This document shows, piece by piece, positions 33,556 to 47,387 of a DNA stretch of 64,000 bases. The position numbers and the translations under genes are program-made. The notes beneath the pieces were generated by a model that had not been told where the DNA came from, did not search any database, and saw only the letters and a program-made list of their open reading frames with translations. Each line of letters begins with the position of its first letter. The stretch's first letter is position 1. This DNA comes from Cladorrhinum sp. PSN259 (taxonomy: Eukaryota > Ascomycota > Sordariomycetes > Sordariales > Podosporaceae): contig MU867066.1 in NCBI GenBank assembly GCA_033725935.1, positions 682,001 through 746,000 on the forward strand, written 5' to 3'.

Positions 33556-35272
33556 CTAGTACATCCGATCTCCAAAAGCGAGGTCCCTGCCATCGTCACT
33601 GTACATGTGTGGGCTTGGTGTGACTGGGTTGCTGCTAGACACGCTTCCATCGTCTGTGTCATACATGGCATACCCGCTCGGGTGCATTCTTCGAATAGAT
33701 GAGGTCATCAGCGCTGGTGGTCTGCTCATGGTGTAGGCTGAAGGCTGGCTGATGCCGTGGTATGGGTGTAGCTGATGTGGGTGCGGGGCCAGAGGCCTGG
33801 CCATGCTCGGGAGTCCATGCGAAGGGGACTCTGGGCTAAGAGGTGGGCTCGGCTGTTGCGAGTGGGAAGGCGCGAGGAGGGCGACATTCCGGCGCTTGCC
33901 GCGTCCCTTGATGCCCTTGTTGCTGTTCTTGTATAGCGTTGCCAGGTACTGGAACATCTCTTTATCTTCCGACGAAGCTGAATCCCAGTTGGAGATAGTG
34001 GCGAACCGCGCTGTCAGCCTCTTGATGGACTCCTCGTGGAATTTGTTTTGGTGTGACTGTGGAGACGATCAGCAAGTGTCCGGATGGCAGCCGTCTTGAT
34101 GGTGAACATACCTTGAGATTGCCACGGACAGAGAATCTTTTGTTGCAGTCATCCAACATGCAAACAAATGGCCTGGTCTTGTCATGGCTCTTCATGTGAG
34201 CTTGGAGGTTGCCCTTTTGAGGAAATCGCTTGTCGCAGAGAGTACACTTGAACGGCTTCTCCCCGGTGTGACGGCGCCAGTGTGCTTTCAGGTTCCCCGG
34301 CTGAGTGAAACCTTTCCCACAGGCCGTGCAGATCTAGGGCACATTGTGAGTTACACGAGCTGACATTAGAGTTTGGATGGAACATGGTTACTCACGTAAG
34401 GTGATTCGCCGGTATGCGCTCGTTGATGGATGTCGAGATGGGTCTTCTGAGCAAACCTCTTATCGCACCCTGCAATGCCGCAATGGAACGGTTTCGAGAT
34501 GGCAGGGTGTCCCTTTGGTGTTTTCGACTCTTCCCTTTGAGGAGGCGGTGATGGCAGCTGTTCGGACTGTACCTGTTAGATTTGGCCTTCCTAATAATCA
34601 CCGAGCTACACTTACCATCGCCCGTACTTGCTCTGAATCCTCATGGTAATGCTTTGCCTCTGTCTTCTTTTCCAACCCCTCGGTTCCGTTGGCCTGGACT
34701 GCTTTCATCAGGTTGTCCAAAGGGGTATGGAACTCGTGTGCCTCAACCCCAGCCAAGGGGACATTCGAAACAATAATCTTGACTGGTTCCGGAATAGAAG
34801 TGGTGATTGAGGTCGGCGTAGATGCTTGCTGCTCTGCTTTGACTGATGGGCTATGATCTGCTAGGACAGAGACTGGAACCGCTCTCGGAGTTCCAGGTCC
34901 TCGATGGGAACCAGGCTCGACAGAAATCGGCCTCGTGTGCGCCTGTAGGTGGTTGCCTCTAAACGGTGAGCCGAGAATGGGAGACGGGCTGTAAGACTGA
35001 TAGCTTGTGGTGTATGAGACAGGTGGTTGATACTGGGGAGCGGGCACAGATGTCGTGATAGGGGCAAGGCTGAAAGGTGTGCTTGAGAAGTATTGTGAAG
35101 ATAGTCCTGGACGTGAAATGGCGGTTGTTGGTGTCGTCGTCGTTGTCATCGGTCGGGGTTCATACGACATCATGCCACTGTCCATCATATAATCGCCGGT
35201 GTTAGAGTGATGCTGGGGCCATTGCTGTCGAACCCAGCTCGGAGGGGGCGGGAGTTGTTCTGCAAGAGCCAT
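33556..35272 (-). CDS. C2H2 zinc finger transcription factor, AZF1 type
   Basis: The predicted protein has 518 residues from exons 35272-34616, 34572-34396, 34333-34112 and 34056-33556; all introns are phase 0 (43, 62, 55 nt). Residues 1-219 are Pro/Ser/Thr-rich, as in activation regions. Four C2H2 fingers follow from about residue 247 to 359: FHCGIAGCDKRFAQKTH..., ICTACGKGFTQPGNLKAH, KCTLCDKRFPQKGNLQAH and VCMLDDCNKRFSVRGNLK, linked by TGEKPF-like linkers. Finger 4 is interrupted by the last intron and completed by SHQNKFHEE. The finger order and the FHEESIKRLTARFA extension match yeast Azf1, a glucose and carbon-source regulator of growth and cell-wall genes. The C-terminus is Pro/His/Ser-rich. 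Role in this fungus is unknown. Confidence 0.85.
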
Positions 35273-38200
35273 GTTGGTGATATTAAACTTGTACCACGCA
35301 CGGCTAGTTGTCTTGTGAGTGGTGACGGTAGTAAGTGTGTGAATATATGTATATACTGCGTTGAGTCAATGTGTAATGAAGAAGTCAAGTGAGAGACGAG
35401 ATATCAAGATGGTTAAGTAGGAGGAGCGTGAGGATCTAGAGGGAGGAGGGCGAGATATATCAATGTATCAAGTACCTCCCAAGCCCCAGCACCGCTGATA
35501 GAGAGGGCAGCCTGGGGTGGGGTACCGCAGTCTGATCTGACAGAACCAATCGACTGGGATTCAAGGACGTTCCGAAGATCTACTTAAAAGAAGGCGTAGA
35601 CGATGTCAATATTCGCGAAGACGCTAGCCTCGAACGACATGGCCAGGTCTCAAGTTTGGACTGGCACGGGGCAGGTCCGCACAAAAGAAAAAAAAGAAAA
35701 AGAGGTACCAAAGTTACCTTTCGATCCACTCATCCCCCGTCCCCCCTCTCTCCCCCCAGACACGATAAGTTCACTGTGTACATGTACTTGTACGTACCTT
35801 ATCCGACCCCCACTAAATCAATGTACTGTGATGTCCCTTGGTGTCCAGACTGCCCGCTACCATGCAGACATGCATGCTCCAAGGGCCGGGGTTCACGGGT
35901 GATGTTGTGGTGCTCCCGGGTGCTGGGGAGTAGGCACGGTAGGCCACCGGGGATGTGTGGCTTTCTGGGGCTCACTGTTCTTGGGATTTGGCATCCACCC
36001 ATCCATACCCTTGCCAATGTACCATCCAGAACACCAGACACAGAAGCACCCCCCTCCCCCCCGTCCTGCTTTTGCTTTCTGTTCTTTCCATCTCCGGCTT
36101 CTCCTCCTCCTCATCGATAGGTGGCCCGGTACAAGCCATTCTGACGGCAGAGAAGAGGGGGAACGAGAGCAGAGAGCGGGAGAACCTGGAACTGGAACTG
36201 GACCCTTGGGACACACTTGGAAGCGGATCGAAGAGGGGAGTGACACGACCGACGGGCGGGAAGAGGAAGGAACGAAGGGAACCGTCGCCCGAGAGTGGGT
36301 GAGCCCATCAGTCCCATCAGGTCTTCAGGTTTGCTCCACTGTCAACGAACGAAAAGCGGACCTGGAAGGCATGGGAGGTCCGGATGGGCGGCGTTAAAGT
36401 TATTATGGCAGCCGCACCCCTCTCGACGTTGAAGAGCCCGAGTTAAATTAATGCCACTCTCATGTTTTGGGTCCAGGTTTCTAGTTTAGACTTTGAGATG
36501 AGAGGTGACAGAGATAGAGCCTGGAACCTGGAACCTGGAACACGGAAGCTGAAGTTTGTAGCCTCCATTCACACTCACACTCATCGTCGGGCTTCTTGCC
36601 CCCTTCCAGTTTCTGGCAGGTATTGTGAGAGAAGGGGGTTGAGTTGTCGTCCCTCATCGGCTTCAATGGAAAAGGTGTGGCAGCTCTCCATTTCCATCGA
36701 CCAGGGGGTCTTAGTGGTTGCGCTAACTGCCAAAAGGGTAACAACGAGACCCAAGGAATCGTCCTGCAGGCCGTGCGTCACCCAAGAACCAAAAAAGTGC
36801 CAGAGGGAGCGAGGGGCATCAACAAGCCGGTGATGCTTGGCAGAGCTGCTGCAGGACATGGGTGCCTGTTGGGCAATTTCTTAAATCCTTTCTCGGTGGG
36901 TCAACCCCCCACCGACCTCTGCGGCCACCCAACTTCAACGAGGTCCATCTTCGAATCCCATCATTGCATTCAGGAAGTTGCATCCTGTGCTTCCGGAGGT
37001 TGAACTCGGATGGACGGCGACCTTGTGGTGCCCTCAACTCCATCGACGCATCCACCGCACCACGGAACGATATTGCCCTCGCGTCGGGTGCCACTCGGGC
37101 AAGAAAAAGATAGTGCCTGGTGATTATTGAGCCAGCTGGGACCTCAAATACCAGCATTTGCCTGAGCGGCCACAAATTCCACTGGTATTCCAGATGTGCT
37201 GCGCAAGCCCGGCAGTCAGGTTTCCCGACAACACGGCCGGTGCATTGTGGCGGCACATGTGTAACAGGCGCAAGCGCCATTAGCCATTCGCGCAATTGTC
37301 GCCGTTGTTAGGGTGTTCGGGACATTTCGCGGGCGGTCTCGCGGCCGAAACCCGAATTTGATTAACATTTGGATTGGTCGGGGTCCAACCAGCCCCACGA
37401 TGCTCAGCTCTGTTGACACACTCATTTTTGCCCCTCCCACCCACCTCACCAGCTTGAGCTTTCGATTTCCCTCTTTGTTTACCTGGGACTGTCAAAAAGT
37501 TTCAGGTCAACACCAGAGCATAATTCATGCTGTAATCGTCCGTCTCCTCTACTGTCGATCATTTATCAAACAAACGCAAATATGCCAAAACGCGCATCAC
37601 AGAAACCCTGCTAATCATCATCTATGAATAGCTCTCATTTTAATGCTTACAGCGATACCAAACAATTTGTCGAAATGGCTAGAGTTCCCCGATATTTTGT
37701 GCTCCCCCGGGCGAGACATGAGAGGCATCGGAGCAACCGCCGTAAACTGCCAAGAGAGAGAGGCAGGGGCCAAGTAACCCCATCTCGCTCAATCAGCTCC
37801 AAGAAACGGCAAACACCAAGCTCAGTGGTGGTTCAACTCAGATCTATGGGACCATCATCACATATACCACCAATACCGGCTGGTCTTACATCTATCTCGT
37901 CGGCTCTGACTCGGATATGCTTGTTGCCTGATGCAGGTCCCATCACTCTTCCTGAGCAGACAGACTGCTGCTATGCAAGGGGCGCGACCTTTGGGTACCA
38001 CTCCAGCTGAGCATTGAGATTCACTAGCAATCTCGTCCCGTGACTTTCTCATCACGTCTCCCACAAGCCGGAAAGGAAACGAACCCTGCAAAGTAGGATC
38101 AGTGCGCTCAGACTTGACTGAACAAACACTGTGCGAACGGTTCTTCTGTGACATCACGAGCTTGAGGTTGGTTTAGCTCCAGCCCCGGAAGGCTTCCGGT

Positions 38201-41200
38201 TCACCGTCTCATCTGCCTTGATTACCAGTTGCGTGGACACGAGGCTCTCACTGGCGACAGGATTCATTAATGTTTTGCTCGCCTAAGAATGGACCCCGCC
38301 CTCAAGGTCTCATGTTGACGGTTCACCGTTACGATTTGCGCAACGGATTTGTACGTTTCGCATGACGGTTGGCAGATTCAAAGAGTTGCAACTCCACAAC
38401 GCCTCGTTTCGACATGCCACCTTCTCTCAAACTAACATTGGCAGAATACAACGTCACGCTTCTAGATACGCGCAGCTTCCAAGTTGTAGGCTGGTGATGA
38501 GGCGGGTGTGGACCTCAGCCGCGCAGTCGCTTTCTCCACTAGCCAATACACTAACAAGACGCGGCGTCCCTTCACCGGATCGAGCCGCGACCAGTCACCT
38601 TGAGTTCTGGGACCTTGAAGTGGCTCCGGGAATTGAATCCGGCGTCACTCGCTCGCAAACATGTCCTTGGGATGTGACTGGTCATCTCTTGGTGCTCGTG
38701 TCCTGCGTAATCGGCATGTGCGTCACTCGCCGTCTGAACGAAGCAGATACAGTAATTATCTGCGAACGGCCTCGAATGAGAAACAAAAGGCGCGAGGTGG
38801 GCTCTATACTAATATCTCGCCATACAGCTGCATATTTTAGTCAACCAATGCCGATGCTGGCCACAGTGTGATGATGACTGGCAGTCGGTTGAGTGCTCCA
38901 GTGGAGGGTGGAGTCGTGGACGTGGTCGTTTCAGCCAAAAGACCCGCTGATTCGGTTCACCTGCGGCTGCCCAGACCTACGGTACGCTTGTCATTCTTCC
39001 CCGGGAAGACTAGAGGAAGCTAGGGAGGTTAATAAGCGAGAGACAGATTCCCTCAACGCGTGACCTTTTTCTCCCATGGATCTACATACCGCTCCGCTAC
39101 TACAGCTATACTACATCATGATAGGGGAGAGGACTTTGAGACGGATCAAAACCCAAGCACAATATGACATGTCAGGCCAAGATGATACCGGTTGTTTGTC
39201 CTTCATACCTCGTGAATAATCTTAAGGACCAAGAAGGCAAATGACATTTTGCTCACCCCTGAGGGCTGACCTTGGTTTAGCCAGGGGCGATGTCGACATG
39301 GAGCGTATTTGCTAAGAAAGCTGCTTGTCGGCCGGATTCCCTTTTTCGACTAGACCAGAGCAATTTATCCCTTGGGTCGGCAGACCCTTGCCAAGTGTGA
39401 TTCCAGCATTCTGGTTGCGGGCGATCCCATCCTGTCCCGCCGTCGGCTCCCATTCGCCAGGAACCCAGATGCAGGTATGTACCACTCTCTATCAACACTA
39501 GCACGGTACAAGAATCTGCAAGCGAACACCTCCACAGAGATGTAACAGTGAGGGGAAGAGTGCATGAGGTTCTAGATAAGCACATTTATTACAGGCATGA
39601 CGATGGGACAGGGAGGAGAAGACGACAACGACCATGATGCTGCTGAGGGAATATTTCGACGACGGGAGCGGGCGATGCCAAGGACAACTCCCATCCTCAA
39701 CAGGCAACGATTGACAACTCCAGATGGCCTATATCGGAAATGCGTGATCGAGATACCTACACTGCATCAGGACACGGCACCACTCCACTACCACCTTGGA
39801 TGATAATGATGGCCTCTTTGGACTGCCCATCACCATCTCACAATCACGAGATGCTTTACGCCTGAGCAGCACACCATTCCTCTTCTGATACCGATTCAAA
39901 CCGGTCGAGGTGCCAGGGTTTCGAGACCCCGAAAGACACGTGCCATGAGGTTGATGAAAGTGTTGGTTGAAATGCAAAACGTGAGGTTATCGGTGAGCCT
40001 TTGAGAAGAGGGAGAATACGGTGAGAGAGAGGCATATTTCCGCTCGTCATGGAAATTATGCAGATATGATTAGCTAACTCCCACGTTGGACACCCCGCAG
40101 TCTTGCGTAGGCAGCGTGGGGGTTCTCTTTCCTTCCAAGTCCCAAAGTCCCCTGTCCGTGGTACCTTCTTCCCTCATCGACAACGCTCGGCAAGTTTCGG
40201 TTCATTTCTTTTTTCCTTGGTTTGAACTTTGGATCCCTTGCTGAAGCTTGTCAGAAACAGCCAACCCCGTCCCCGCACTCTCCCCGTTTCCTCCTCCCTC
40301 TCTAACCTCATACCTATGTAGTACCTAGGTAGGTGTACACGCTTCATTAAGTGCCAACCACTTGTCACCCACGCATTACATCCTGCGCCTGCGGAGAGGG
40401 GCACACCGCCCGCGGACTATTTACAAGTATAGCACCTCAACCTGCAGAATCTCGGGTGTCGATCGCAGGATCCGGAGTGTGGTGTAGGACACAGTGTATG
40501 CCCGAGCACACATTACTTTTACAGCGGAGGTTTCCGTCGGGTGAGAAGTTCAGCTTTGAAAGAACCGGTTTGCATCAATTCGTCGCTGGAGGGACTGACT
40601 ACAAATAATTCTGGTTATCGACTGTACAACCGCACAGCCGCAAGTACAGCGGCAACTGCCAGTTGCAACAAGACTGTCATTATGATGCTTACATCTTATG
40701 CTCCTGCCGCGTCTGTCAAGCTCGTGGACTCAATGTTTGTTTATTTCTCCTGCATTTTCATCTGGGTCAGCAAGACGGGGCGATTCCTCGTCCAAGCCCT
40801 CGAGGCGTCAAAGTCCCGGCGGTGCGTTCACATTCATCATCCTGTAATCTTATTGGCCTCTGTCCCCCTGTTCCCTAATTTAGGTTGATTCGCTGAGTTT
40901 GTCCGTCCCAGCTGTGTGGGACCTGAACGCCACATACTCATTGACAGCCTCATCCGCTTCATTCAGTCTGGGGCAAGGTCAGTCAGTTGCCAATGACAAC
41001 GGACATCCTACATGAACACGGACCGCTCGAATCTCAGATCTCATCGAAGAAAATTGCCCGATGGATGCATGCGGGCTTCAATCTCACCAATCGTTCAAGT
41101 TTGATTTGTTGGCGTGGACTTGAGCTCAACCTCGCTCAAAAGAAGGAAAAAGTTGCGAACTTCAGGGCAAGATAATGATATATCAGATTTCCCCCGGCTA

Positions 41201-44200
41201 GAATCTTGACTCCTGCAACCGTCTACGCCCGGTGATTCGATCGTGAGCAAGCCCCTGATCTTCCGCCTTGCCATTTTCCGTCCTTCCTGCATGCTCGGCT
41301 CGCCACAGACCCCCCAAATAGTCGGACAGTCCGCAATAATCCCCAGTCTGAATCTCAGTACTGTTAGGCTGCCAGATTTAGCCCAATGCCAGGCACAGTC
41401 GATCTTTACTGCAATCGCACAGACTGCACGCATCGTCGATGCACGTATCTCTCGCTATGAATGTACCACGACGACAGCACCCAGTATCCGGCGGGGAGGT
41501 GTCACGAGAGCGAGCAAAGCTATCATATCCTTCCCCTTCGGCATTTGTTGCTCCACCGCGCGCAGCAAGCTAGGGGGTACGGAATAGAGGAAACAAAAGC
41601 AGTCCTCCTCCTCCACCAAGCTCCTTAACCCTGGACTCCTTTGGTGGGGGGCGGGGTGAGGTGCTCTCTGTCGGCCACCACTCAGCTCGCGGCTGGGCTC
41701 TCCTACAGCGCTTAGGGCGGAATTGCGTCTTTTCGTGTTCAGGGATTCCGAAGCTGGGCGAAATTACAGTGGGCTTGACTGCATTCAACCGTGTCAAAAA
41801 GTCTTGCAGCAGTCGCCGGCGACGGATGCTGTAACATGCTCAGGAGTTGGCTACGTACACGATTTCGTGGATATGGGTCGGCCGCACGGGCATTGCGGAA
41901 AACAAGGGAACCGCTTGATCTCGCTCGGGAATCTGGAGGCGCATCTCACAGACGAGCCAAGATGGGTCGTGTCCGGATCGCTAATGGCCCCAAGCTCTCC
42001 CTAGAATCACAACACACCAACACCCAACAACGTCACGATGCATCTCTGATCAATAAACTTTCCAGCCAAGGGATGTGTATGGAGTCAATGAGGAATAGCT
42101 TGGTACAGGGAAACTGATACATCAACCTCGGGCAGGTTTCCCCGTCACACAAGGCTCTGCAAAGAGTATGCTAGTGCCGGTACCACGGCATTAACATTGA
42201 CAGGATCCGATCCCGCAGAGAGCACCTCTGTCCCTCTTGAAAAGCCTGACCCGGTGCAACCCAAGTGTGTTTCGAGACGACTCTCTCTTCAGATCCGAAC
42301 AGGGGAAGCTATCACATCCAACCCCTACCAACAACTGGTACCTGCATACAAGACGCAAAGGGCTGTGCTGCGTGCTGTGTCACGGCACACAGCATCAATT
42401 CGCTGGACAATTGCCTCCCATCTCTGGGGGCCTTCAATGCCCCGAGCGCCGGACATCGCATCAATTGGCATATCAGTGATGGAGCACACGAGATTTCGAA
42501 TCCGCCCGAGCCGCTAATTATGGCCACCACGGGGGATTTTTGCGAGCCGCATCCAATCGATTTGTCTCCGGGTCTACTTTGAGGCCTTCCGATCTTAGCG
42601 GTCAAAACATCCCCCTGATTGCAGCTTCGGATTGGATGAGAAGCCATGCACCTACGATGCCAAAGCAGGGGAAAAGGGAGATCATCGTTTCCCTCACCAT
42701 CGCCAGATCTTGCGCGCGACGTCTCGAAGAGGTTACCGATCCGGCCTCGCGCACCATGTTGTTTTTGTCAGCTAAGCCAGCCAGGCCAGCACGGTCGCTG
42801 CAAAGGAAATAGGCCAAGAAGTCTTGGGAGGTTGCTAGTATTGACAAGATTTGTGGTCCAGAACCTTTTCAAAGTCTGAGAACGTGCTTCTGTCTCCATT
42901 GATCAGCTCTCAACGGTGGGGGGTCGTTTTGATTTGGTCGAGTGGCCAAACTGTCAAAGAAGGCTATACCGCCTTCAGCGTTCCTTTCCTTTCCCTTCCT
43001 TTCTTTTTTTTGCTTTTGGCCAATTTCGAGAAGATGTGTGTTCTAGAGACGTCCTAGAAGCTGTTCACCGCCGTCTTGACTGCCCCTGATACTTGGCAAG
43101 ACCACCATTTCACCATCCACCGCAGCCTCAACCGGAACAGGCGTTTATGGTGTCGTTCTAAAATTTGGTATATCAAGCCACAGCCGTCTGTGCCTGAGAC
43201 ATTTCCGAGGGCTTACAAGACTGCTTGGCTGTCGATGGCGGGAGGAGAAATTTGTCTGGGGAAACCTGGGTAGGTTAGGAAGGGGAGAAAAGAAGGAAGG
43301 AGGGATCTACAGGGTCCAGCAATTAAGAAACGATGTTTCGCCTTTTTTTTGGTTATATTTCTCAAGCGCGCCGTGCCGGGCGGACGGCCGCTACGGGGAG
43401 GCTACACCAATTGTGTAAAAGACCAAGAGATCTGGTTTGCTTGGTTTTGGTTTTAAAACGCTTGTTTTTTTTTTCGCTTTCCCTTTTTTTTCCTAATTAC
43501 GATATGAATCTGTCCGTTGTCCCCTCGTGGCAAAGATAGCGTAGTGGAAATTTCTCCGGATGATCGACGAGACTAAAGGGAAAGGGGAATAACAACAAAA
43601 AAACACAGCCCATAACGCAAGCGCAGTTTAGTTAGTGTAAGTTTTCCTGTTTGTGGCTTGTGTTTTGACCAGATCATTCTTGGCTTTTTTTTTTTTGTTT
43701 TTTTTGTGACGATTTACACTACTGTAGTGCACTCCATTTTCTGCATTTGAATCTTGCAGACTAGTGCTTGTCAGTGATGAGATTGGCGAAGGAGGGGAAA
43801 TTTGGGTTAGCGGGGGGGAAGGGGCCCCGGACGGGACTCAGACACTTATTAGTCCCGATTCTGCATTGCACGCATATGTCAAAAAGAAAAGATGGTGGAT
43901 TTTGAAAGTATGTACGTATAACTGTATCGGTACCTGGACGCAACAAATGCTGCACACTATTTTTCAACTTTCGCGCGGGAAACTATGCCGAATAAAGGAG
44001 GAAAAAAAACTTTGTTGGGAACTTTGGGGTCCAGAAAGCTTTAGATAGTTGAACTTGCTTCCAAAAGAGAGACATGAACCAAAGCGCGAGTCTCGATGTT
44101 CGAATAAGTTTTAGTTATTTTCCGGAATGCCTCCCCGTCCTATCGATCAGATATGGCCTTGTGGTTCGGCCGCCTTAGTGTGTGTGTACCTTTTATTACG

Positions 44201-44713
44201 GAGGATCTTTTAAAAAAAACCAGTTTCACTTTTGGTTTCTTTTTTTCTTTTCTTTTTTCTTTAGCAAGATGGAGAAGGGAGGCGAAAGAACAAATAGAAA
44301 AAAAAAAAAGGAAAAAAAATGGTCGCCGATTGTTTTTTTCTTTTTTTTTCTTCCTTTTTTTTTTTTAAGGGCGGCTACGTAACCCTTTTTTTTTCCCTTT
44401 AGTCTTGTTTCTGATTTCCATGAAAGGCGTATCCGTATCTATGGGGTTAGGGGAACTATTTTTTTAAAACGATGACGGAAGTTAAGTGGGATAGAGAGTA
44501 TGGATGTTTGTGGATTAAAAAAAAAACAAAAAACAAATTTGTTGCGGAGGTTGGGTGGGTTGAACACAACTTGTATTCTGTACATAGGTATCAAAAGAGC
44601 GGTATGGGATGTGGGATGTCAAGGTTTTGTTTAATGTTACTGTACTTGCTGTACAAAGCTATCTACATATGTATGTATGGAACCGGAGTATTAAGTGGGA
44701 GAGTAGTATGTAA

Positions 44714-44717
<4 letters not shown>

Positions 44718-44783
<66 letters not shown>
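44718..44783. repeat. (CA)33 microsatellite
   Basis: This is an uninterrupted CA run of 66 bases in non-coding sequence. Confidence 0.95.
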
Positions 44784-44784
<1 letters not shown>

Positions 44785-45281
44785 CAACATTGGGAACGTA
44801 CATATGTACATACAGTATGTTGGGGGTGGTGTTTGCTGCAGCAAGCAGTGCTATCTATGCATGCATGCATTAAACGGAGAAAAAAAAAGGGGGGGGGAGG
44901 GTGGTGAGGGAAAAGAGGAAAGAGGAACGAGGAAAGTTTGGTTTGTTGGTTTGTAAGTGGCGGCGGCGACATCATCGGGTTGTTTTCCATTGTTGGCTCG
45001 TCGTCACCGATCTTTTTCATTTCTTTTTTTTTCAGGTAATTAACTAACTGCCAGCTTAGTTGCCTCTTTTCATACTGTTTTCTTTCTTCTTTTTCCGCTC
45101 GATCGGATACTTCTGCCGAGTTTAGATAGATGGCTTTCTGTGTCCGAGGTTTTTTCTTTACACTAAATTAACTTACCGCCTCGTCCTCCACCTTCTCCTC
45201 ATCTTGGCTGAAGTTCTGAAACAGGAATGTCTTGGAAAAGAATTTCTTTTTGTTTGTGGGGTGTTGTTTCTGGTGCAAGTG

Positions 45282-45282
<1 letters not shown>

Positions 45283-45319
<37 letters not shown>
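45283..45319. repeat. (TG)n microsatellite
   Basis: This is an uninterrupted TG run of 37 bases, about 500 bases from the CA run and of opposite polarity. Confidence 0.95.
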
Positions 45320-45320
<1 letters not shown>

Positions 45321-47387
45321 ACTGGCAGTTTAGGAGCTGGAAAGATAGGGGCTGGGTTCAACTGTTATGATGACGATCAGTTCCGTGTGGTGATACTGTT
45401 GTCTGTTTTGTTTACATTTGTTTGGGGGTTTAAAACCCAGTGAGGGGTATGTATGTAAGGTGAATGGTTGTGCTTGCAAGAGTGTGTTTTGATAAAAGAG
45501 AATAGGGACTTATTAGTTTACTATTTACTATTTCCTATTTGTCTCTTCGATCTCATTAGATACATGTTACATACCTCATAGCAGGTGGTGGGTTGTAAGC
45601 CATCCATACTGTCATGCCATGTATCCTTAAATATCTCATTCTGCTCTTGGGCCTTTTTCTTTTCTTTTCTCATGTTTGGTCTTACAGGGCTCCAAACTTG
45701 GCTGCAGAATCGAACGATAATGCTGTCATTGACCGGAGCCTCGGGCTGTTGATCGTTTCTGGCAATGTATCTTTTTCATTTTGGTCCTTTTATCCGCGTC
45801 GAAATGATCGAGATCTGAGTAAGCGTGTAGCGGGTGATGTTATTCAACCTTCCGTTCAGATCTCGAGAGGCCGAATAGATATCCCCGTGTCGGTGCATTC
45901 AAGAATAAGAGAAATACACAATAAACGGCTCAAGCGGCATCATTTGCCCGTGCCCTTTGCCTCTGTTCTGTTCTTTCTTCTTCCACCCCAGTCTTCAGCT
46001 TACACTGGCAGTGGGAGCTGTACCCGCCTGATGTCTTGACGAGTCGATGATGATGATGGTGATCGTCGCTGCTGTCTGTCTCGTGCGGAATGGCCTCCGG
46101 TGCCAATGCGTCATTAGACAGAATGTTGTTGTCATCAGTCAACCAAGTTTCTTGTTGTGGTGTCTTCCGGATGGGAACCCACCATTCATCTTTGCTTCCG
46201 AGGGGATGTCAAGATGAAGATGGACGGCCCGGTGGCGACTGCCGGGAGTGAGTCTTTACCTATGGAGGGAGAGGATATGAAGGGGGTCAACGCTTTGCGG
46301 GTTGTTTGTGGCGGGTGAATTACTGGAGGCCGAAAGGTGGTACATGATGACACTCGATGTACCGTAATCGAGATGTGATTTTTTCGGTTCAGATGATGTT
46401 CGGCATGCAGGATGTATCCGCCCGCAGAGATCGATACTGAATGATTGGAAAGCCGGCAATTATCGGAAGTCGTGCCAACATGATGTATGTAATGCAACTG
46501 AACCGATGTCACTAACGATCGGGATGCTATTGGTTTCCCCAAACAGTGTTGAGGTGGCCCGGAGTATGTGATTTGCTAGAAATTGTCTCGGGAGGCGGTG
46601 TAAATGTTACTGCATGCGAGTCTTGGAATGCTTACCTATGGCTACATTCATGATACATTGACTTGAGGGAAAAAGGAGCAAAGGGAAGTGATGGTGAGTT
46701 GGCACGGGATTAGTCTCATAGAAATTTCTTAATCTACCTGTCCAAGATATCAACTAAAGCTCGTCGTTGATCACTTCTGAACCGCTATGAATTTAGTTGC
46801 TGACGTTCGCGCTGAACAGCGGGTGTAGAAAAGCTCAGAAAGCGAGAAGGCGGTCGATAAGCTTGTATTCTTGCAGTTGCTATAGATACGATGAAATGTA
46901 TTCATGGTTTGTTTAACATCAAATACAGAGTCTAAAAAGATACATGATTTTTGGGTTGAGAATTCCTCTCTTGTAGAAGAAGCATCTTGTCCAGAATAGC
47001 TGAAATCCCTTTCATGAATGTACCTTTGATTCTTGGTTTTGATAACTCTCAACTTTGCTTCCTATCCAAGTAAATATGTTCACTCTTATTATGAGAGCGT
47101 CTCTGCATACCGCAGTCTCCTTATACGTCATCCTCCTGGGTTAGGAATATGTATGTTGACTCTGATGCGAAGAGGCGCTCTCCTGATTATATGAGTATGT
47201 TCTTGTCGGTCATCATTCGGCTGCATTCCCCCTTGAAACTCCACAATGTTATGTTTTCTGTGTTGGTGGTGTTACCTGTATCTCTTTGAGACCGTTTCAA
47301 GACCTTTACATCTTAACTTTCTTTCTTATAAAAGTTCATTTGACGTAACTTCAGATATATACTACAATAAACAGCGATTAACCACTC

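Larger units (their letters stand above)
35273..47387. other. Twelve-kilobase region without a supported gene
   Basis: No frame shows family motifs or fungal codon bias. 35.3-36.4 kb is the likely promoter and leader region of the zinc finger gene, CT- and purine-rich. 36.4-43 kb is moderate GC, complex sequence with short overlapping frames on both strands. 43.3-45.3 kb is rich in A/T homopolymers and CA/TG repeats. 45.3-47.4 kb is AT-richer and lies 3' of the laccase gene. There is no sign of transposon ends, tRNA, or the strong TA bias of RIP-mutated repeats. Confidence 0.5.

Noticed and set aside
35656..36397. Overlapping plus and minus frames of 100-154 codons
   Set aside because: Open in several frames at once owing to base composition; low-complexity and no homology-like motifs.
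38362..38871. 169-codon ATG frame
   Set aside because: No domain, no splice-consistent continuation, unbiased codons, and it lies in a zone with many similar chance frames.
42197..42647. Overlapping frames of about 105-111 codons on both strands
   Set aside because: Mutually overlapping, non-ATG or weak starts, no recognisable protein features.
44472..44873. 133-codon frame containing a His-Thr run
   Set aside because: The run is just the CA microsatellite translated; flanks are not protein-like.
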